34,482 nt of DNA from a virus (IMGVR_UViG_3300044994_000233:1-34482), one strand, 5' to 3'; positions 7,892 through 15,971 are shown, counted from the first letter of the stretch. A program made the numbers and translations. The notes: generated from the letters alone by a model not told the origin.

Positions 7892-8115
7892 AAACCCTAC
7901 TATCTCTCATCGCAGCGGTGCTATTAGCATCCTGCTCAACGCAAATTATCAGCCCAAAAAAGATTTACTACCTGCAAAACGGTAGTAAAGTCTGGGCAAC
8001 TCACGCTGGAATGTTCATCATGGGGCCTCAAAAAAGGCTCATAACCGTTTGGTTCGATTCAAAGGAAGTTCTTGTAAGTGATTCGTTATCCTCAACCCTT
8101 ACAACCAATGAGTGA
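7888..8115 (+). CDS. small predicted lipoprotein
   Basis: A 75-residue protein with a lipoprotein signal peptide: MKTLLSLIAAVLLASC, where LASC is a lipobox and Cys16 would be lipidated after signal peptidase II cleavage. The mature part of about 60 residues has no known domain. In phages such early lipoproteins can act in superinfection exclusion at the cell surface; this is a possibility from size and signal only. Start overlaps the upstream stop; the end overlaps the next gene at 8108. Confidence 0.6.
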   Translation: MKTLLSLIAAVLLASCSTQIISPKKIYYLQNGSKVWATHAGMFIMGPQKRLITVWFDSKEVLVSDSLSSTLTTNE

Positions 8116-8302
8116 GAATTATCATGTAACCATCAATGTGCCCCCTTACAAAGACTTCAAAGGCATAGCTGAAAGAGTGCCAAATACTGATATGTACTTT
8201 GTAAAGTTCATTAATCGCCCTTGCGACTGCGTGCAGGGCGACATTTTTCACCTTAATCAATTGACCATTGACGATGTCAAAGATGGAGATTCGACCAGGT
8301 AA
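8108..8302 (+). CDS. small hypothetical protein
   Basis: A 64-residue protein (MSENYHVTINVPPYKDFKGIAERVPN...). Start chosen at the ATG that overlaps the lipoprotein stop. The VTINVPPYK and MYFVKFI segments suggest a compact beta fold, with a Cys pair (CDCVQGDIFHLNQL). It overlaps the next gene at 8283. Not recognised. Confidence 0.5.
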   Translation: MSENYHVTINVPPYKDFKGIAERVPNTDMYFVKFINRPCDCVQGDIFHLNQLTIDDVKDGDSTR

Positions 8303-8459
8303 AATTTACGGCAACGAGCAAGCCAATGTAAAGGTGCTTGTAAAGTTTGTCGGTAAAAGATTAGTAACCTATGTCCACATTATCGGCGACAGAACAGGGC
8401 GAATACAGCGCAAAATGAAAATTGAAGATTTTCTGCGAATTATGAAAGAAATAAAATGA
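8283..8459 (+). CDS. small hypothetical protein upstream of primase
   Basis: A 58-residue basic protein (MEIRPGKIYGNEQANVKVLVKFVGKR...). The ATG at 8274 is an alternative, adding three residues. It reads like a small beta barrel, similar in style to the protein just before it (both have KVLVKF / YFVKFI). The stop overlaps the primase ATG by 4 bases (8456-8459), so both are probably co-translated. Confidence 0.5.
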   Translation: MEIRPGKIYGNEQANVKVLVKFVGKRLVTYVHIIGDRTGRIQRKMKIEDFLRIMKEIK

Positions 8460-11400
8460 TTAGCAGCAACACTATTGATAGGGTAAAATCCCTGCCCGCT
8501 GACCAAGTAATTGGTCATTACCTGAGCCTGAAAAAGAGCACAGGCGGGAGGTTTGCAGGGCTTTGCCCTTTCCACGATGATAGGCATTTGGGGTCATTCT
8601 ACGTAACCCCAAACAGCAGCAAAGGGGATTATCACTGCTTTGCCTGTGGCGCGCATGGCGACCACATCAAGTTTGTGATGGAATATAAACAGCTTTCATT
8701 TGCCGATGCCGTAGAACTCATCGCCCGAGATAACGGCATACCAGTAGAATATGAAAAAAACGGCAAAACACCGGAACAGGTCAAAGCCGAAAAAGAAAAA
8801 AAGGAATCTCTATCCGATTTCCTGACGCGGGCGGGAAAGTGGTTTGCCGAAAATTTATCCAAATCCCCCAACATACAATACTACCTGCACCGCCTGCGAG
8901 GTATTCACTCAGACACTGCTGCTGCTTTTGGCTTAGGCTACGCGCCTATTGGCGACGTTATGAGCACTAAGTACAAAGAGCAAGCACTTGCCACCGGCTT
9001 AGCGTCGCAAAAACAGCATCGTATCTACGACACCATGCAGAACAGGCTAACCATCGCACTGCATGACCGTCGCGGAGTAGTAATCGGCTACTCAGGGAGA
9101 GCGATGGGCGACCAGCGCGCCAAATACATAAACCCCCCGGATACAGAGCTTTTTAAAAAGAACGAGTACGTGTTCGGCATACATCAAGCAGAACGCGCCA
9201 TTCGCACGGAAGGCTTTGTTTACTTAGTTGAAGGATACTTCAACGTCATGCGCTTGTACCAAAACGACATATGCAATGTCGTTGCGTGTATGGGTACAGC
9301 GCTTACGGATGAGCAAATAAGGATTATTAAAAGATATACGAAAGCTGTCGTATTGCTTTACGATGCAGACAGCGCAGGGCTGAAAGCTACAAAATCAGCC
9401 ATCAAACGCCTGCTCAAAGAAGGCTTTACTGTTAAAGTCTTTGATTGGCAATCATACGACGACACCGCCAAGACTGACATCGACGACATTGGTCTAATAA
9501 TGGAAGGCTACGAAGGACTGCTGCAAAGCACCCTTCGCGAACAAACTGTCCAGTGGTTAGACTGGTGGATAAAGTACACAGAAGAGACAGGAGAAACTGA
9601 TATAGATGCCGCAATCTACACAGAGCTTGCGGATATGATTATCAGTATTCCGGATGAGGTGATGCGCGAAATGTGGCAAACCCTTGCCATAAAAATTCGC
9701 CCGATTATGCGGAAGGTTATCCGCAGCCGGAAAAAAGCAGCTAACAACGATGACGAGGATGAAAAGCGCATTCGTGTGCGCATGGATGACACAGGCACGC
9801 AAGTAATCAACGGGCGCGGCTACATGACGCACATCGGCGACTTTAAAATCGCCATGCTTTATCAGTTGCAGATGAAAGCTAAAAACGACTGCAAATGGAT
9901 TGTCAAAGTATGGCGGGCTGGCGAAGAGCCTGTTTTCATTGTCATTACCAATGACGATTTACACAGTGTAAAAAACCTAAAAAAGGTATTCTTCCGCGAG
10001 CGCTACCCAATAGACCTTGACGAAAAGCAGCTTTCATATTTGCTTGAATTTTTACTGGAAGGCTGCAAATATGCAGAAGAGGTCAGCATCATCGGCTGGC
10101 ATCGTGAAGCCAAGATGTTCTTTTTTGCCAACGCAGCATACGACCCTTACCAGGACAAAGTATTCAATCCCAACGAGCTGTCCATCGTTGAAAAAGACGG
10201 CTACGGATATGCAATGCCCTACACGAATGATGAAAAGGTAAAGATGATGGGCTTTGAAGAACAGGCTCGTTACAAATATGAACCATCGCCCATCACACTT
10301 CGGCAAATTGCCGACTTTATCCGCGAAGGTTGGGGTGAAACGGCAATGGTTGCATTAAGTTTTGCAATTGCTACAATGTTTATTGACCACGTGAGCATGG
10401 CAGTCAATCCGCTGCAAAACTTTTTTCCGATTTTGTACCTGAAAGGCTATGCCGGTTCGGGTAAATCAACCTTAGCGAACTTGTTGGCTAACTTTTTTGG
10501 AAACAATCCGACATCCATCAGCTTGGGCAGCGTTACGCCTGCAGCCATCCCAAAGAGAATTGCGAAGTACTCAGGTACTGTGATGCACTTGGAAGACTAC
10601 GGCTCTAACCGCGACGAATTGCCCAAAATAACCGCATTGCTCAACGGGTTTTGGGAACGCCGCAGCAAAGAGATGACATCGCAGGACAACATTGACGAAA
10701 CTAAGTCTTATCCGTTTGAGTCATCCATCGTCGTTACATCTAACATCCTTCCACAAGACCCGGATAACCGCCTGCAAACCCGTGTGATATTTATGCTCTT
10801 GAATCAGACTAGCAGAACTCAGGAGCAGCGCACAAGGTTTAGCAATGCTTTGGAAGTGCTAATGAAGAACTCATGGACACATGTAACAACGCAAGTCATG
10901 CGTCATCGTGAGGTCATTGAGCAGCAGTTTCAAGATGTGTACAACAAAATTGCAGCTTCACTCAAAGATGTGATGGTTAATTATCACGTTGAGGACAGGA
11001 TAATTAACAACTACGCACAAGTGCTTACTGTGCCTTACATCCTTATCAAGGAGGGATTAATCGACATAGGTGTAAGGCAATTGGATTTGGCTGAAATATT
11101 TGCGAAGAACCTGCGCAACCAAGTCAGCAACTTGGCTGAAAGCACTCCTCTTGAAAAGTTTTGGGAGATACTGCAAGCGGGTTACGAGAAATATATGCAG
11201 GCGCGTCGCGCAGCTGCATATGTGGACGATAACGGCACTACGCATTTTAAGGAGGTGCCATTCAGCCCCATGTATTTCATGCCTGACGTACATTTCAAGG
11301 TGGATGATTGCTACATGGTTAGACATCTGGCTACACCAGCCATCAAGTCAAAAGTCATAAAGCTGAAATGGAACGTCACATATGACTTTTACAAACGTCA

Positions 11401-11659
11401 GTGCGACCAGTTGCGCACAGACGCGCTGCCAAAAGCAGAGCTGCGTCAGCTCTTGATGAATCACCCAAGCTACGACAAGACACCCATCACGTGGCCAAAC
11501 GGCAAGCAAACTGATTTGAGCTATGTCAAATCAATCAAAATGAACTGTGTTCCGGAAAACAACGACGGCGACAGCGATAAGCAGTATGCCGTAGGCGAAG
11601 GTTTCGTACTTCACTACGATAAGCTAAAAGAAGATTTTGGTATATCAATCACGTCATAA
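8456..11659 (+). CDS. primase-ATPase (CHC2 zinc finger, TOPRIM, AAA-type helicase-like domain)
   Basis: A 1067-residue replication protein. Residues 37-64 hold a CHC2-type zinc finger (Cys37, His40, Cys61, Cys64) followed by a DnaG-like DNA-binding block. Residues 254-328 look like a TOPRIM fold: FVYLVEGYFNV with Glu259, and YDADSAG with Asp303 and Asp305, which would bind the metal for primer synthesis. Residues 664-672 (GYAGSGKST) form a Walker A motif, followed by LEDYG and VVTSN stretches of an AAA/SF3-like ATPase, so it probably also unwinds DNA at a fork. The arrangement joins both activities in one chain, as in other phage primase-helicases. It dominates the early operon. No DNA polymerase gene is present, so the host enzyme must copy the genome. 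Confidence 0.9.
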   Translation: MISSNTIDRVKSLPADQVIGHYLSLKKSTGGRFAGLCPFHDDRHLGSFYVTPNSSKGDYHCFACGAHGDHIKFVMEYKQLSFADAVELIARDNGIPVEYEKNGKTPEQVKAEKEKKESLSDFLTRAGKWFAENLSKSPNIQYYLHRLRGIHSDTAAAFGLGYAPIGDVMSTKYKEQALATGLASQKQHRIYDTMQNRLTIALHDRRGVVIGYSGRAMGDQRAKYINPPDTELFKKNEYVFGIHQAERAIRTEGFVYLVEGYFNVMRLYQNDICNVVACMGTALTDEQIRIIKRYTKAVVLLYDADSAGLKATKSAIKRLLKEGFTVKVFDWQSYDDTAKTDIDDIGLIMEGYEGLLQSTLREQTVQWLDWWIKYTEETGETDIDAAIYTELADMIISIPDEVMREMWQTLAIKIRPIMRKVIRSRKKAANNDDEDEKRIRVRMDDTGTQVINGRGYMTHIGDFKIAMLYQLQMKAKNDCKWIVKVWRAGEEPVFIVITNDDLHSVKNLKKVFFRERYPIDLDEKQLSYLLEFLLEGCKYAEEVSIIGWHREAKMFFFANAAYDPYQDKVFNPNELSIVEKDGYGYAMPYTNDEKVKMMGFEEQARYKYEPSPITLRQIADFIREGWGETAMVALSFAIATMFIDHVSMAVNPLQNFFPILYLKGYAGSGKSTLANLLANFFGNNPTSISLGSVTPAAIPKRIAKYSGTVMHLEDYGSNRDELPKITALLNGFWERRSKEMTSQDNIDETKSYPFESSIVVTSNILPQDPDNRLQTRVIFMLLNQTSRTQEQRTRFSNALEVLMKNSWTHVTTQVMRHREVIEQQFQDVYNKIAASLKDVMVNYHVEDRIINNYAQVLTVPYILIKEGLIDIGVRQLDLAEIFAKNLRNQVSNLAESTPLEKFWEILQAGYEKYMQARRAAAYVDDNGTTHFKEVPFSPMYFMPDVHFKVDDCYMVRHLATPAIKSKVIKLKWNVTYDFYKRQCDQLRTDALPKAELRQLLMNHPSYDKTPITWPNGKQTDLSYVKSIKMNCVPENNDGDSDKQYAVGEGFVLHYDKLKEDFGISITS

Positions 11660-11672
11660 ATTATGGATAAGT

Positions 11673-12194
11673 ATGGAGCAACTAATTTATGTGGGTAGGA
11701 TTAAACAATCGCTTACCCCGCAGCAGCAAAAAGAACTGCTGGAGTTTGTATTTGCACAAGTCATTCGCGAAGCGATTCGCTTGTATTATAAGTATTACGT
11801 CCCCCCAAAAGGATTTCGCCAAATACTGCTGGTACTTCCAAAAAAGCCGAGAGGTATCGCTCAAGACATTGTCCATGAGGCAAATAAGTTTGCTATTTCG
11901 CTTGTCGAAGGGTCAATGCCAGATGTAAGCCGCAAAGAAATGCACAAAGCAATATTTGCACTAATACTTACATCGGCAGCCGAAATAATAAACCATTGTG
12001 CAGTTTACACCAACTACTACGCTTCGTCGGTGTTGGGCAGATTTGCCGAAGGCTTTTTTAAAAAATATACCAAAAGCCTCTCTGAGCAAAGCAGAGATGA
12101 AATACAGTATGACAATTATCCGCAGTTGGCAAATATTGTCAGAGGCTTTGGCGAAGGAGATTTGATAGAAGTACTCAAAATTAAAAAAAGATAA
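11673..12194 (+). CDS. hypothetical helical protein
   Basis: A 173-residue protein starting MEQLIYVGRIKQSLTPQQQKELLEFVFAQ. Mostly amphipathic helix with basic patches (YKYYVPPKGFRQILLVLPKKPRG) and a C-terminal KIKKR. No known motif. It starts 13 bases after the primase stop in the same operon, so a replication accessory role is plausible. Confidence 0.6.
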   Translation: MEQLIYVGRIKQSLTPQQQKELLEFVFAQVIREAIRLYYKYYVPPKGFRQILLVLPKKPRGIAQDIVHEANKFAISLVEGSMPDVSRKEMHKAIFALILTSAAEIINHCAVYTNYYASSVLGRFAEGFFKKYTKSLSEQSRDEIQYDNYPQLANIVRGFGEGDLIEVLKIKKR

Positions 12195-12197
12195 TAA

Positions 12198-12623
12198 ATG
12201 AAAGATTGCCAAAACAAAGGTCGCGTGAAATATTTGTTTACGCTTGACGAATCTTTTACCTATCAATCGGATATATACGGCTACCGATTTGAAGCGCCTT
12301 TCCTGTCCGTTTATGAAGACGGTTTAATTTACATCCCTGCCGGTTATAGTTGGGATGGAAATTCGCTGAAATTTTGCTTAGTTGGTCGCGTCGTAGGCAC
12401 ACCCGACGGCAGGATTGACCCACGCACGGGTAAACCTGTTACATACTATGCTTCGCTTGTGCATGATGCGCTTTATCAATACATACTTGCACACAAAATA
12501 CCACGCAAGCAAATTGATGATTTGTACTTAAAAATGCTGCGAGAAGCAGAATTTAAATCAGCAGGCTTATACTACCGTGCTGTAAGGCTATTTGGCGGAA
12601 TATTTATCAAACTTACCAGATGA
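12198..12623 (+). CDS. DUF1353-like phage protein
   Basis: A 141-residue protein whose middle reads IYIPAGYSWDGNS and later ASLVHDALYQYI, then PRKQIDDLYLKMLREA. That combination (PAGxxWDG, then xSLVHDALY) is typical of DUF1353 phage proteins, whose function is unknown. It starts 3 bases after the previous stop. The His-Asp in VHDALY may bind a metal; this is inference. Confidence 0.65.
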   Translation: MKDCQNKGRVKYLFTLDESFTYQSDIYGYRFEAPFLSVYEDGLIYIPAGYSWDGNSLKFCLVGRVVGTPDGRIDPRTGKPVTYYASLVHDALYQYILAHKIPRKQIDDLYLKMLREAEFKSAGLYYRAVRLFGGIFIKLTR

Positions 12624-12630
12624 AAATCAT

Positions 12631-13062
12631 ATGAAATGCAGTGTATGCGGCAAACCTCTTTCTGACCCAGTGAGCGTTAAAATTGGCATAGGTCCGATTT
12701 GCCGAATTAAATTAAAAAACAATGAACCGAAGAAAAAACAAGGTGATTTGTTTTCTGACAAAGCTCAGTACTACTATGAAATAGTAGGAGACGTAATCGT
12801 GATATACGATGAGAGCCAAGGAGGCAGAACTGTTACGAATGACATAGAGCGAGTTCTGGCCGAAATCGCCAAGGACTTGAAAGCGAATGGGAAATTTCTA
12901 AGAAATTTCAAGGTGATATACAAAGACACCCAGAAGGTCTTTGACGGTATTGCTTTGACAAAAGATGGTCAGTTTGACCATTTCTACTCTATCAACGAGT
13001 ATTTTTTAAAAGATGCTCTTAAAAAATTGGAGTATATACGAAACGAAAAATACAAGTTGTAA
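12631..13062 (+). CDS. zinc-binding N-terminal protein, DUF6011-like
   Basis: A 143-residue protein starting MKCSVCGKPLSDPVSVKIGIGPICRIK. The CxxC-(17)-C spacing with 'GIGPIC' is the signature of a small zinc-knuckle domain seen in DUF6011-type proteins of phages and plasmids. The rest (residues 45-143) is a mixed alpha/beta region with many Lys and Asp residues. It begins 7 bases after the previous stop; a 13-codon upstream extension in the same frame lies inside that gene and is unlikely. Function unknown. Confidence 0.55.
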   Translation: MKCSVCGKPLSDPVSVKIGIGPICRIKLKNNEPKKKQGDLFSDKAQYYYEIVGDVIVIYDESQGGRTVTNDIERVLAEIAKDLKANGKFLRNFKVIYKDTQKVFDGIALTKDGQFDHFYSINEYFLKDALKKLEYIRNEKYKL

Positions 13063-13089
13063 TCAGGCATTTTAAACCTTAAATGTACT

Positions 13090-13326
13090 ATGACCGTAAG
13101 CAAAGTTATTTTTGAATTATTTGACAAAAGTCAAATAATTTACATCAGGTCCGCAGACCTTGACCACTACTCAGACATTTGCCACAATGGCAACCCTAAT
13201 AATAGAAAATGGTTTGTGGGTTGGGTGGAATCCCCAAAAACAACAATAATTCATATCGGTTGGACTGACCGTAGTCCAAATCAAACCAACGCAGTCGAGT
13301 GGATTAAATGGCTTAAAAAATTATGA
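13090..13326 (+). CDS. small hypothetical protein
   Basis: A 78-residue protein (MTVSKVIFELFDKSQIIYIRSADLDHYSDICHNGNP...) with several Trp residues (KWFVGWVES, IHIGWTDR, AVEWIKWLKKL). No known domain. The stop overlaps the next start by 4 bases (ATGA at 13323). Confidence 0.5.
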   Translation: MTVSKVIFELFDKSQIIYIRSADLDHYSDICHNGNPNNRKWFVGWVESPKTTIIHIGWTDRSPNQTNAVEWIKWLKKL

Positions 13327-13577
13327 TGAAACCCAAAGTAAACCATCAATACACGTTGTTTTCGTTCGATGATGAGCGTAAAACACAAGTTGTATTTCAC
13401 AGCTACTCCGGAAGCGATGAATTTATTGCAAAAGTCCAGATTTGGGACACAGACACACAAGAGGCTCTTGTACTGTTCGAAACAATTACGAACGAAATCC
13501 CAAACGTGCAGACAGCAAAGTCATTGTACGAGTTGGTATATGGTAATAACCAATCTAATCAAGGAGGTGTCCAATGA
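13323..13577 (+). CDS. small hypothetical protein
   Basis: An 84-residue protein (MMKPKVNHQYTLFSFDDERKTQVVFHSYSGSDEF...). Its second ATG at 13326 is equally possible. Acidic, beta-rich N-terminus and a helical end. The stop overlaps the start of the following gene (13574). Function not recognised. Confidence 0.5.
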   Translation: MMKPKVNHQYTLFSFDDERKTQVVFHSYSGSDEFIAKVQIWDTDTQEALVLFETITNEIPNVQTAKSLYELVYGNNQSNQGGVQ

Positions 13578-13783
13578 AAATAGAATTTGCAGATTATAAA
13601 TCATCAGACGTATTAACAACTGATGTAAATTTTTACAACTCAGGATTTTTCCGCATACGTTTCAAATATGAAATGGAAGGCGAAAAAGAAGAACTGTCAG
13701 TGAGAATGCATATAGAAGAGTTGCAAGAGCTTATCGCAGCTTTGCAACGTGCTCAGCAACTTGCAACTAATCAATTAAAATGA
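13574..13783 (+). CDS. small hypothetical protein, last of the early operon
   Basis: A 69-residue protein (MKIEFADYKSSDVLTTDVNFYNSGFFRIRFKYEME...). It is preceded by a good purine-rich AAGGAGG near 13562, one of few Shine-Dalgarno-like sites in this window. Its last part (ELIAALQRAQQLATNQLK) is an amphipathic helix whose DNA (13719-13759) is repeated almost exactly at 14352-14392, beyond the tandem repeats. That second copy has an in-frame stop and no start and looks like a relic. Confidence 0.55.
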   Translation: MKIEFADYKSSDVLTTDVNFYNSGFFRIRFKYEMEGEKEELSVRMHIEELQELIAALQRAQQLATNQLK

Positions 13784-13825
13784 AACGAAAACTCACCTGT
13801 TGCAAGTGGCCGCTACCGGTACAAC

Positions 13826-14344
13826 TAATTAATTGATTATCAGTCTTTTAAGCAGTGCAATTCCGGACTTGTCCGGACTGATTGGGGAAAATCCGGAAAC
13901 GGTTACATCATTTGCTTGAAATGCGCTTGTAATTAATTGATTATCAGTCTTTTAAGCAGTGCAATTCCGGACTTGTCCGGACTGATTGGGGAAAATCCGG
14001 AAACAGTTACATTATTTGCTTGAAATGCGCTTGTAATTAATTGATTATCAGTCTTTTAAGCAGTGCAATTCCGGACTTGTCCGGACTGATTGGGGAAAAT
14101 CCGGAAACGGTTACATCATTTGCTTGAAATGCGCTTGTAGTTAATTGATTATCAGCATTTTAAGCATTGCAATTCCGGACTTGTCCGGACTGTTTTGGAA
14201 AATCCGGAAACGGTTACATCATTTGCTTGAAATGCGCTTGTAGTTAATTGATTATCAGCATTTTAAGCATTGCAATTCCGGACTTGTCCGGACTGATTGG
14301 GGAAAATCCGAAAACAGTTACATTATTTGCTTGAAATGCGCTTG
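13826..14344. repeat. five tandem 104-bp direct repeats (candidate origin iterons)
   Basis: Units start at 13826, 13930, 14034, 14138 and 14241, with period 104, 104, 104, 103 and 104. Each begins TAATTAATTGATTATCAG (or TAGTTAATTGATTATCAG) and carries the perfect 7+2+7 palindrome TCCGGACTTGTCCGGA, then AATCCGGAAAC and a tail GAAATGCGCTTG. The first three units are nearly identical; the last two share small changes, such as GCATTTTAAGCATT instead of GTCTTTTAAGCAGT. The tract lies right after the primase operon. Dense repeats with palindromes are common at phage and plasmid origins, and the units could bind a replication initiator or partition factor. They are too regular, and too long without unique sequence, to be a CRISPR array. 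Confidence 0.8.
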
Positions 14345-14351
14345 TAGTTAA

Positions 14352-14392
14352 AGTTGTAAGAGCTTATCGCAGCTTTGCAACGTGCTCAGCAA
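14352..14392 (+). pseudogene. relic copy of the 3' end of the gene at 13574-13783
   Basis: These 41 bases match 13719-13759 with one mismatch. Read in the same frame they give L-stop-ELIAALQRAQQYALAN-stop (continuing to about 14410), so the coding sense of the helix ELIAALQRAQQ is kept but there is no start. Either a gene pair was split by the tandem repeats, or a duplication spanned them. Confidence 0.6.
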
Positions 14393-14408
14393 TATGCATT
14401 GGCAAATT

Positions 14409-14450
14409 AACATATGTTAATATTAACATATGTTAATATTAACATATGTT
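14409..14450. repeat. three AACATATGTT palindromes in a 16-bp ladder
   Basis: AACATATGTT occurs at 14409-14418, 14425-14434 and 14441-14450, separated by AATATT-type spacers, so the whole tract is a perfect AT-only-rich palindrome of about 42 bp. Each 16-bp step is about one and a half helical turns. It is a candidate DNA-unwinding element or a cooperative operator next to the iteron-like repeats. Confidence 0.7.
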
Positions 14451-14473
14451 GATAAAATAATATAAAAAACCAG

Positions 14474-14508
14474 AACCCACCCTACAAGGCTACAAGGTGG
14501 GTTTTTTT
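14474..14508 (+). terminator. rho-independent terminator
   Basis: Arms AACCCACC (14474-14481) and GGTGGGTT (14496-14503) with a 14-base loop, followed by a T run to 14508. It sits right after the AT-rich palindromes and would stop transcription leaving the early operon and the repeat tract. Confidence 0.7.
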
Positions 14509-14519
14509 ATTAGAATAGT

Positions 14520-14830
14520 ACAATTTTCGCGCTTTTTTGGCTACACAAGTACGAAACATTTCGTACTTAAAAAATTTTTTTTTTTCAGGAAAACGAAAAC
14601 AGCCAAAAATCTCACTACTCACTACTCAACTACTATAATATATTAATAATCAATAAGTTAAGTAAGTAGTGAGTGAGTAGCCAGAGTAGTGAAAATGGCA
14701 AAAAGTAGTGAGTAGTGAAAAATGGCCTTTGGCTACTTCTCACTACTCGCGAGTAGCCACTTTTTTTGCTGATTATCAGGCACTTACGCGCTGAGTAGCG
14801 AGTAGCCAAGTAGCGGGCATTTTTTTCCCA
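14520..14830. other. gene-free, hairpin-rich low-complexity tract
   Basis: No convincing gene lies here. It contains a 22-bp inverted repeat with arms AAGTACGAAA (14547-14556) and TTTCGTACTT (14559-14568), then many permutations of AGTAGTGAGTAG and its complement CTACTCACTACT between about 14611 and 14830. These allow several nested hairpins, including GGCTACT ... AGTAGCC around a CTCGCGAG core near 14730-14757. TGATTATCAG, part of the 104-bp repeat start, recurs near 14769. The structure could be a lagging- or leading-strand start, a terminator cluster or a structured RNA; I cannot tell which. Confidence 0.5.
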
Positions 14831-14883
14831 AAAAAAAATTTTTTTTAAAACGACGGGTAAAAGTGCTTTTTGAAAAATAGCCA

Positions 14884-14922
14884 CCCCTCTCAGAATGCAT
14901 TCTAAGAGGGGTCGTTTTTTTT
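14884..14922 (+). terminator. strong hairpin with T run
   Basis: Arms CCCCTCT (14884-14890) and AGAGGGG (14905-14911) extend around the inner palindrome AGAATGCATTCT (14892-14903), with one C/A mismatch between. A T run follows at 14915-14922. It would end rightward transcripts from the repeat region. 14923-15100 shows nothing else recognisable. Confidence 0.65.
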
Positions 14923-15102
14923 TGATTACTTTTTTCGATGGTTTTATTCTGCTTGCATACTATTGTAATGACTACGATTTGCAAGTATCAGCGAATTTTC
15001 GCTGGACGACTATTGATAGGATAAGCAGGTAAAAACGGGAATGAGTAAAAAATAGCGATTGCTTGCTTCTGGCCGTTTTTCGAGGAAATCACAAAAAAAT
15101 AC

Positions 15103-15128
15103 AAAAGCCCTGAATGTTCAGGGCTTTT
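15103..15128 (-). terminator. terminator of the leftward lipoprotein gene
   Basis: AAAAGCCCTGAA (15103-15114) and TTCAGGGCTTTT (15117-15128) form a 12-bp stem ending 3 bases before the stop of the leftward gene at 15131. In the leftward direction it is followed by a T-rich run, as a terminator needs. Confidence 0.75.
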
Positions 15129-15130
15129 GA

Positions 15131-15451
15131 TTATCTCTCATATTTTACGTTTCGCAATTCATTGTTTGGCGCGTACCCGAAGATAAAAACTGATTTGATT
15201 TGATTAGTGCCTTTGGTGGTGATGTTCACCCACGGCTGCGCATGTGTTTTGCCGGCTTTGAGTATGTCAATAGTAAATCGATAATCGTCGTTTATCACCA
15301 CATCTACATCCGTGAGGTCAAATGCTTCTTTGTTTTGTATGTAGATAAAGTCTTTATCTACTTGAAAAGTTGCATTTAGTGGCGGTGGGTCTTCATTCGA
15401 GCATGAGCAGAGCAATGCGATGAGCAGTAGGCTAAGAAGAGTACTTTTCAT
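15131..15451 (-). CDS. predicted lipoprotein
   Basis: A 106-residue protein with signal MKSTLLSLLLIALLCSC, where LCSC is a lipobox, then an Asn/Asp/Pro start to the mature part (SNEDPPPL). The mature domain of about 85 residues is beta-rich (FQVDKDFIYIQNKEAFDLTDVDVVIND). It looks like a surface-anchored lysogenic-conversion or exclusion protein; this is inference. It overlaps the gene at 15432 by 20 bases, and has its own terminator at 15103-15128. Confidence 0.65.
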   Translation of the reverse strand: MKSTLLSLLLIALLCSCSNEDPPPLNATFQVDKDFIYIQNKEAFDLTDVDVVINDDYRFTIDILKAGKTHAQPWVNITTKGTNQIKSVFIFGYAPNNELRNVKYER

Positions 15452-15644
15452 TTTTAATTGATTTAATTTTTTTTATCGACTCTTCGACTTTGTTCATATT
15501 GTCTAATACGCATGAAGATATGAAGACATTGATGAGGTCTTGTGGTTGAACCCCTATCTGTTCAGAAAATTCCTGAAAACGTTCAATGTTTGAATAAGGA
15601 ACGCTTACCGTCATCCTTATTTTCTTTGACTTAGACATAGACAT
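15432..15644 (-). CDS. small DNA-binding-type protein, ribbon-helix-helix-like
   Basis: A 70-residue protein. ATG at 15644 or 15638 (MSKSKKIRMTVSVPYSNIERFQEFSEQIGVQPQDLINVFISSCVLDNM). The layout 'basic lead, short strand RMTVSVP, two helices' is that of ribbon-helix-helix regulators. It is divergent to the gene at 15777 and shares with it a promoter zone that holds a 12-bp inverted repeat, so it likely regulates that zone and itself. A toxin partner is not evident. Confidence 0.55.
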   Translation of the reverse strand: MSMSKSKKIRMTVSVPYSNIERFQEFSEQIGVQPQDLINVFISSCVLDNMNKVEESIKKIKSIKNEKYSS

Positions 15645-15661
15645 ATGCTTTAAAATATTAC

Positions 15662-15757
15662 CTGTAAATATACTAAAAATTGTATCTACAACACACTAAT
15701 TGCTAATTAATATTGATAATAATGTGTATTTAAGTAATACTTCGTGTATATTTACAG
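15662..15757. promoter_or_regulatory. divergent promoter zone with a 12-bp inverted repeat
   Basis: CTGTAAATATAC (15662-15673) and GTATATTTACAG (15746-15757) are exact inverted copies 72 bp apart. On each strand the copy contains TATATTTA, one base from the -7 consensus TAnnTTTG, placed about 20 bases before the starts at 15644 (leftward) and 15777 (rightward). They may be mirrored -7 boxes, or operator halves read by the ribbon-helix-helix-like protein. Confidence 0.5.
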
Positions 15758-15776
15758 TGCATTAAATACAAGATTT

Positions 15777-15971
15777 ATGAAAGAACAAAAAGAACAAAGA
15801 GAATTAAAAATTGGCGACAATGTCGTTTTAAAAGGGCAAGACAATAGCCCAATTATGACGGTGATATTGTTGCAGCTCCCCGACCAAGTGATGGTCGCAT
15901 GGTTTGACGAAAATCATAAAGAACACAAATCATTTTATAAAGTCCAAGCATTAGAAATTTATGAATCCTGA
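15777..15971 (+). CDS. small hypothetical protein
   Basis: A 64-residue protein (MKEQKEQRELKIGDNVVLKGQDNSPIMTVILLQLPDQVMVAWFDENHKE...). An upstream in-frame GTG at 15744 lies within the promoter repeat and is rejected. 'KIGDNVVLKGQDNSPIMTV' followed by 'VMVAWFDE' is the pattern of small beta-barrel proteins of the DUF2158 type (phage/toxin-region proteins of unknown role); confidence in that family is limited. It overlaps the next gene by 11 bases. Confidence 0.55.
   Translation: MKEQKEQRELKIGDNVVLKGQDNSPIMTVILLQLPDQVMVAWFDENHKEHKSFYKVQALEIYES

Noticed and set aside
9432-10306. Leftward and alternate frames inside the primase gene
   Set aside because: Overlap the zinc finger-TOPRIM-ATPase gene with no independent support.
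13826-14344. Five 104-bp repeats as a CRISPR array
   Set aside because: The whole 104 bp is repeated, with no unique spacers between.
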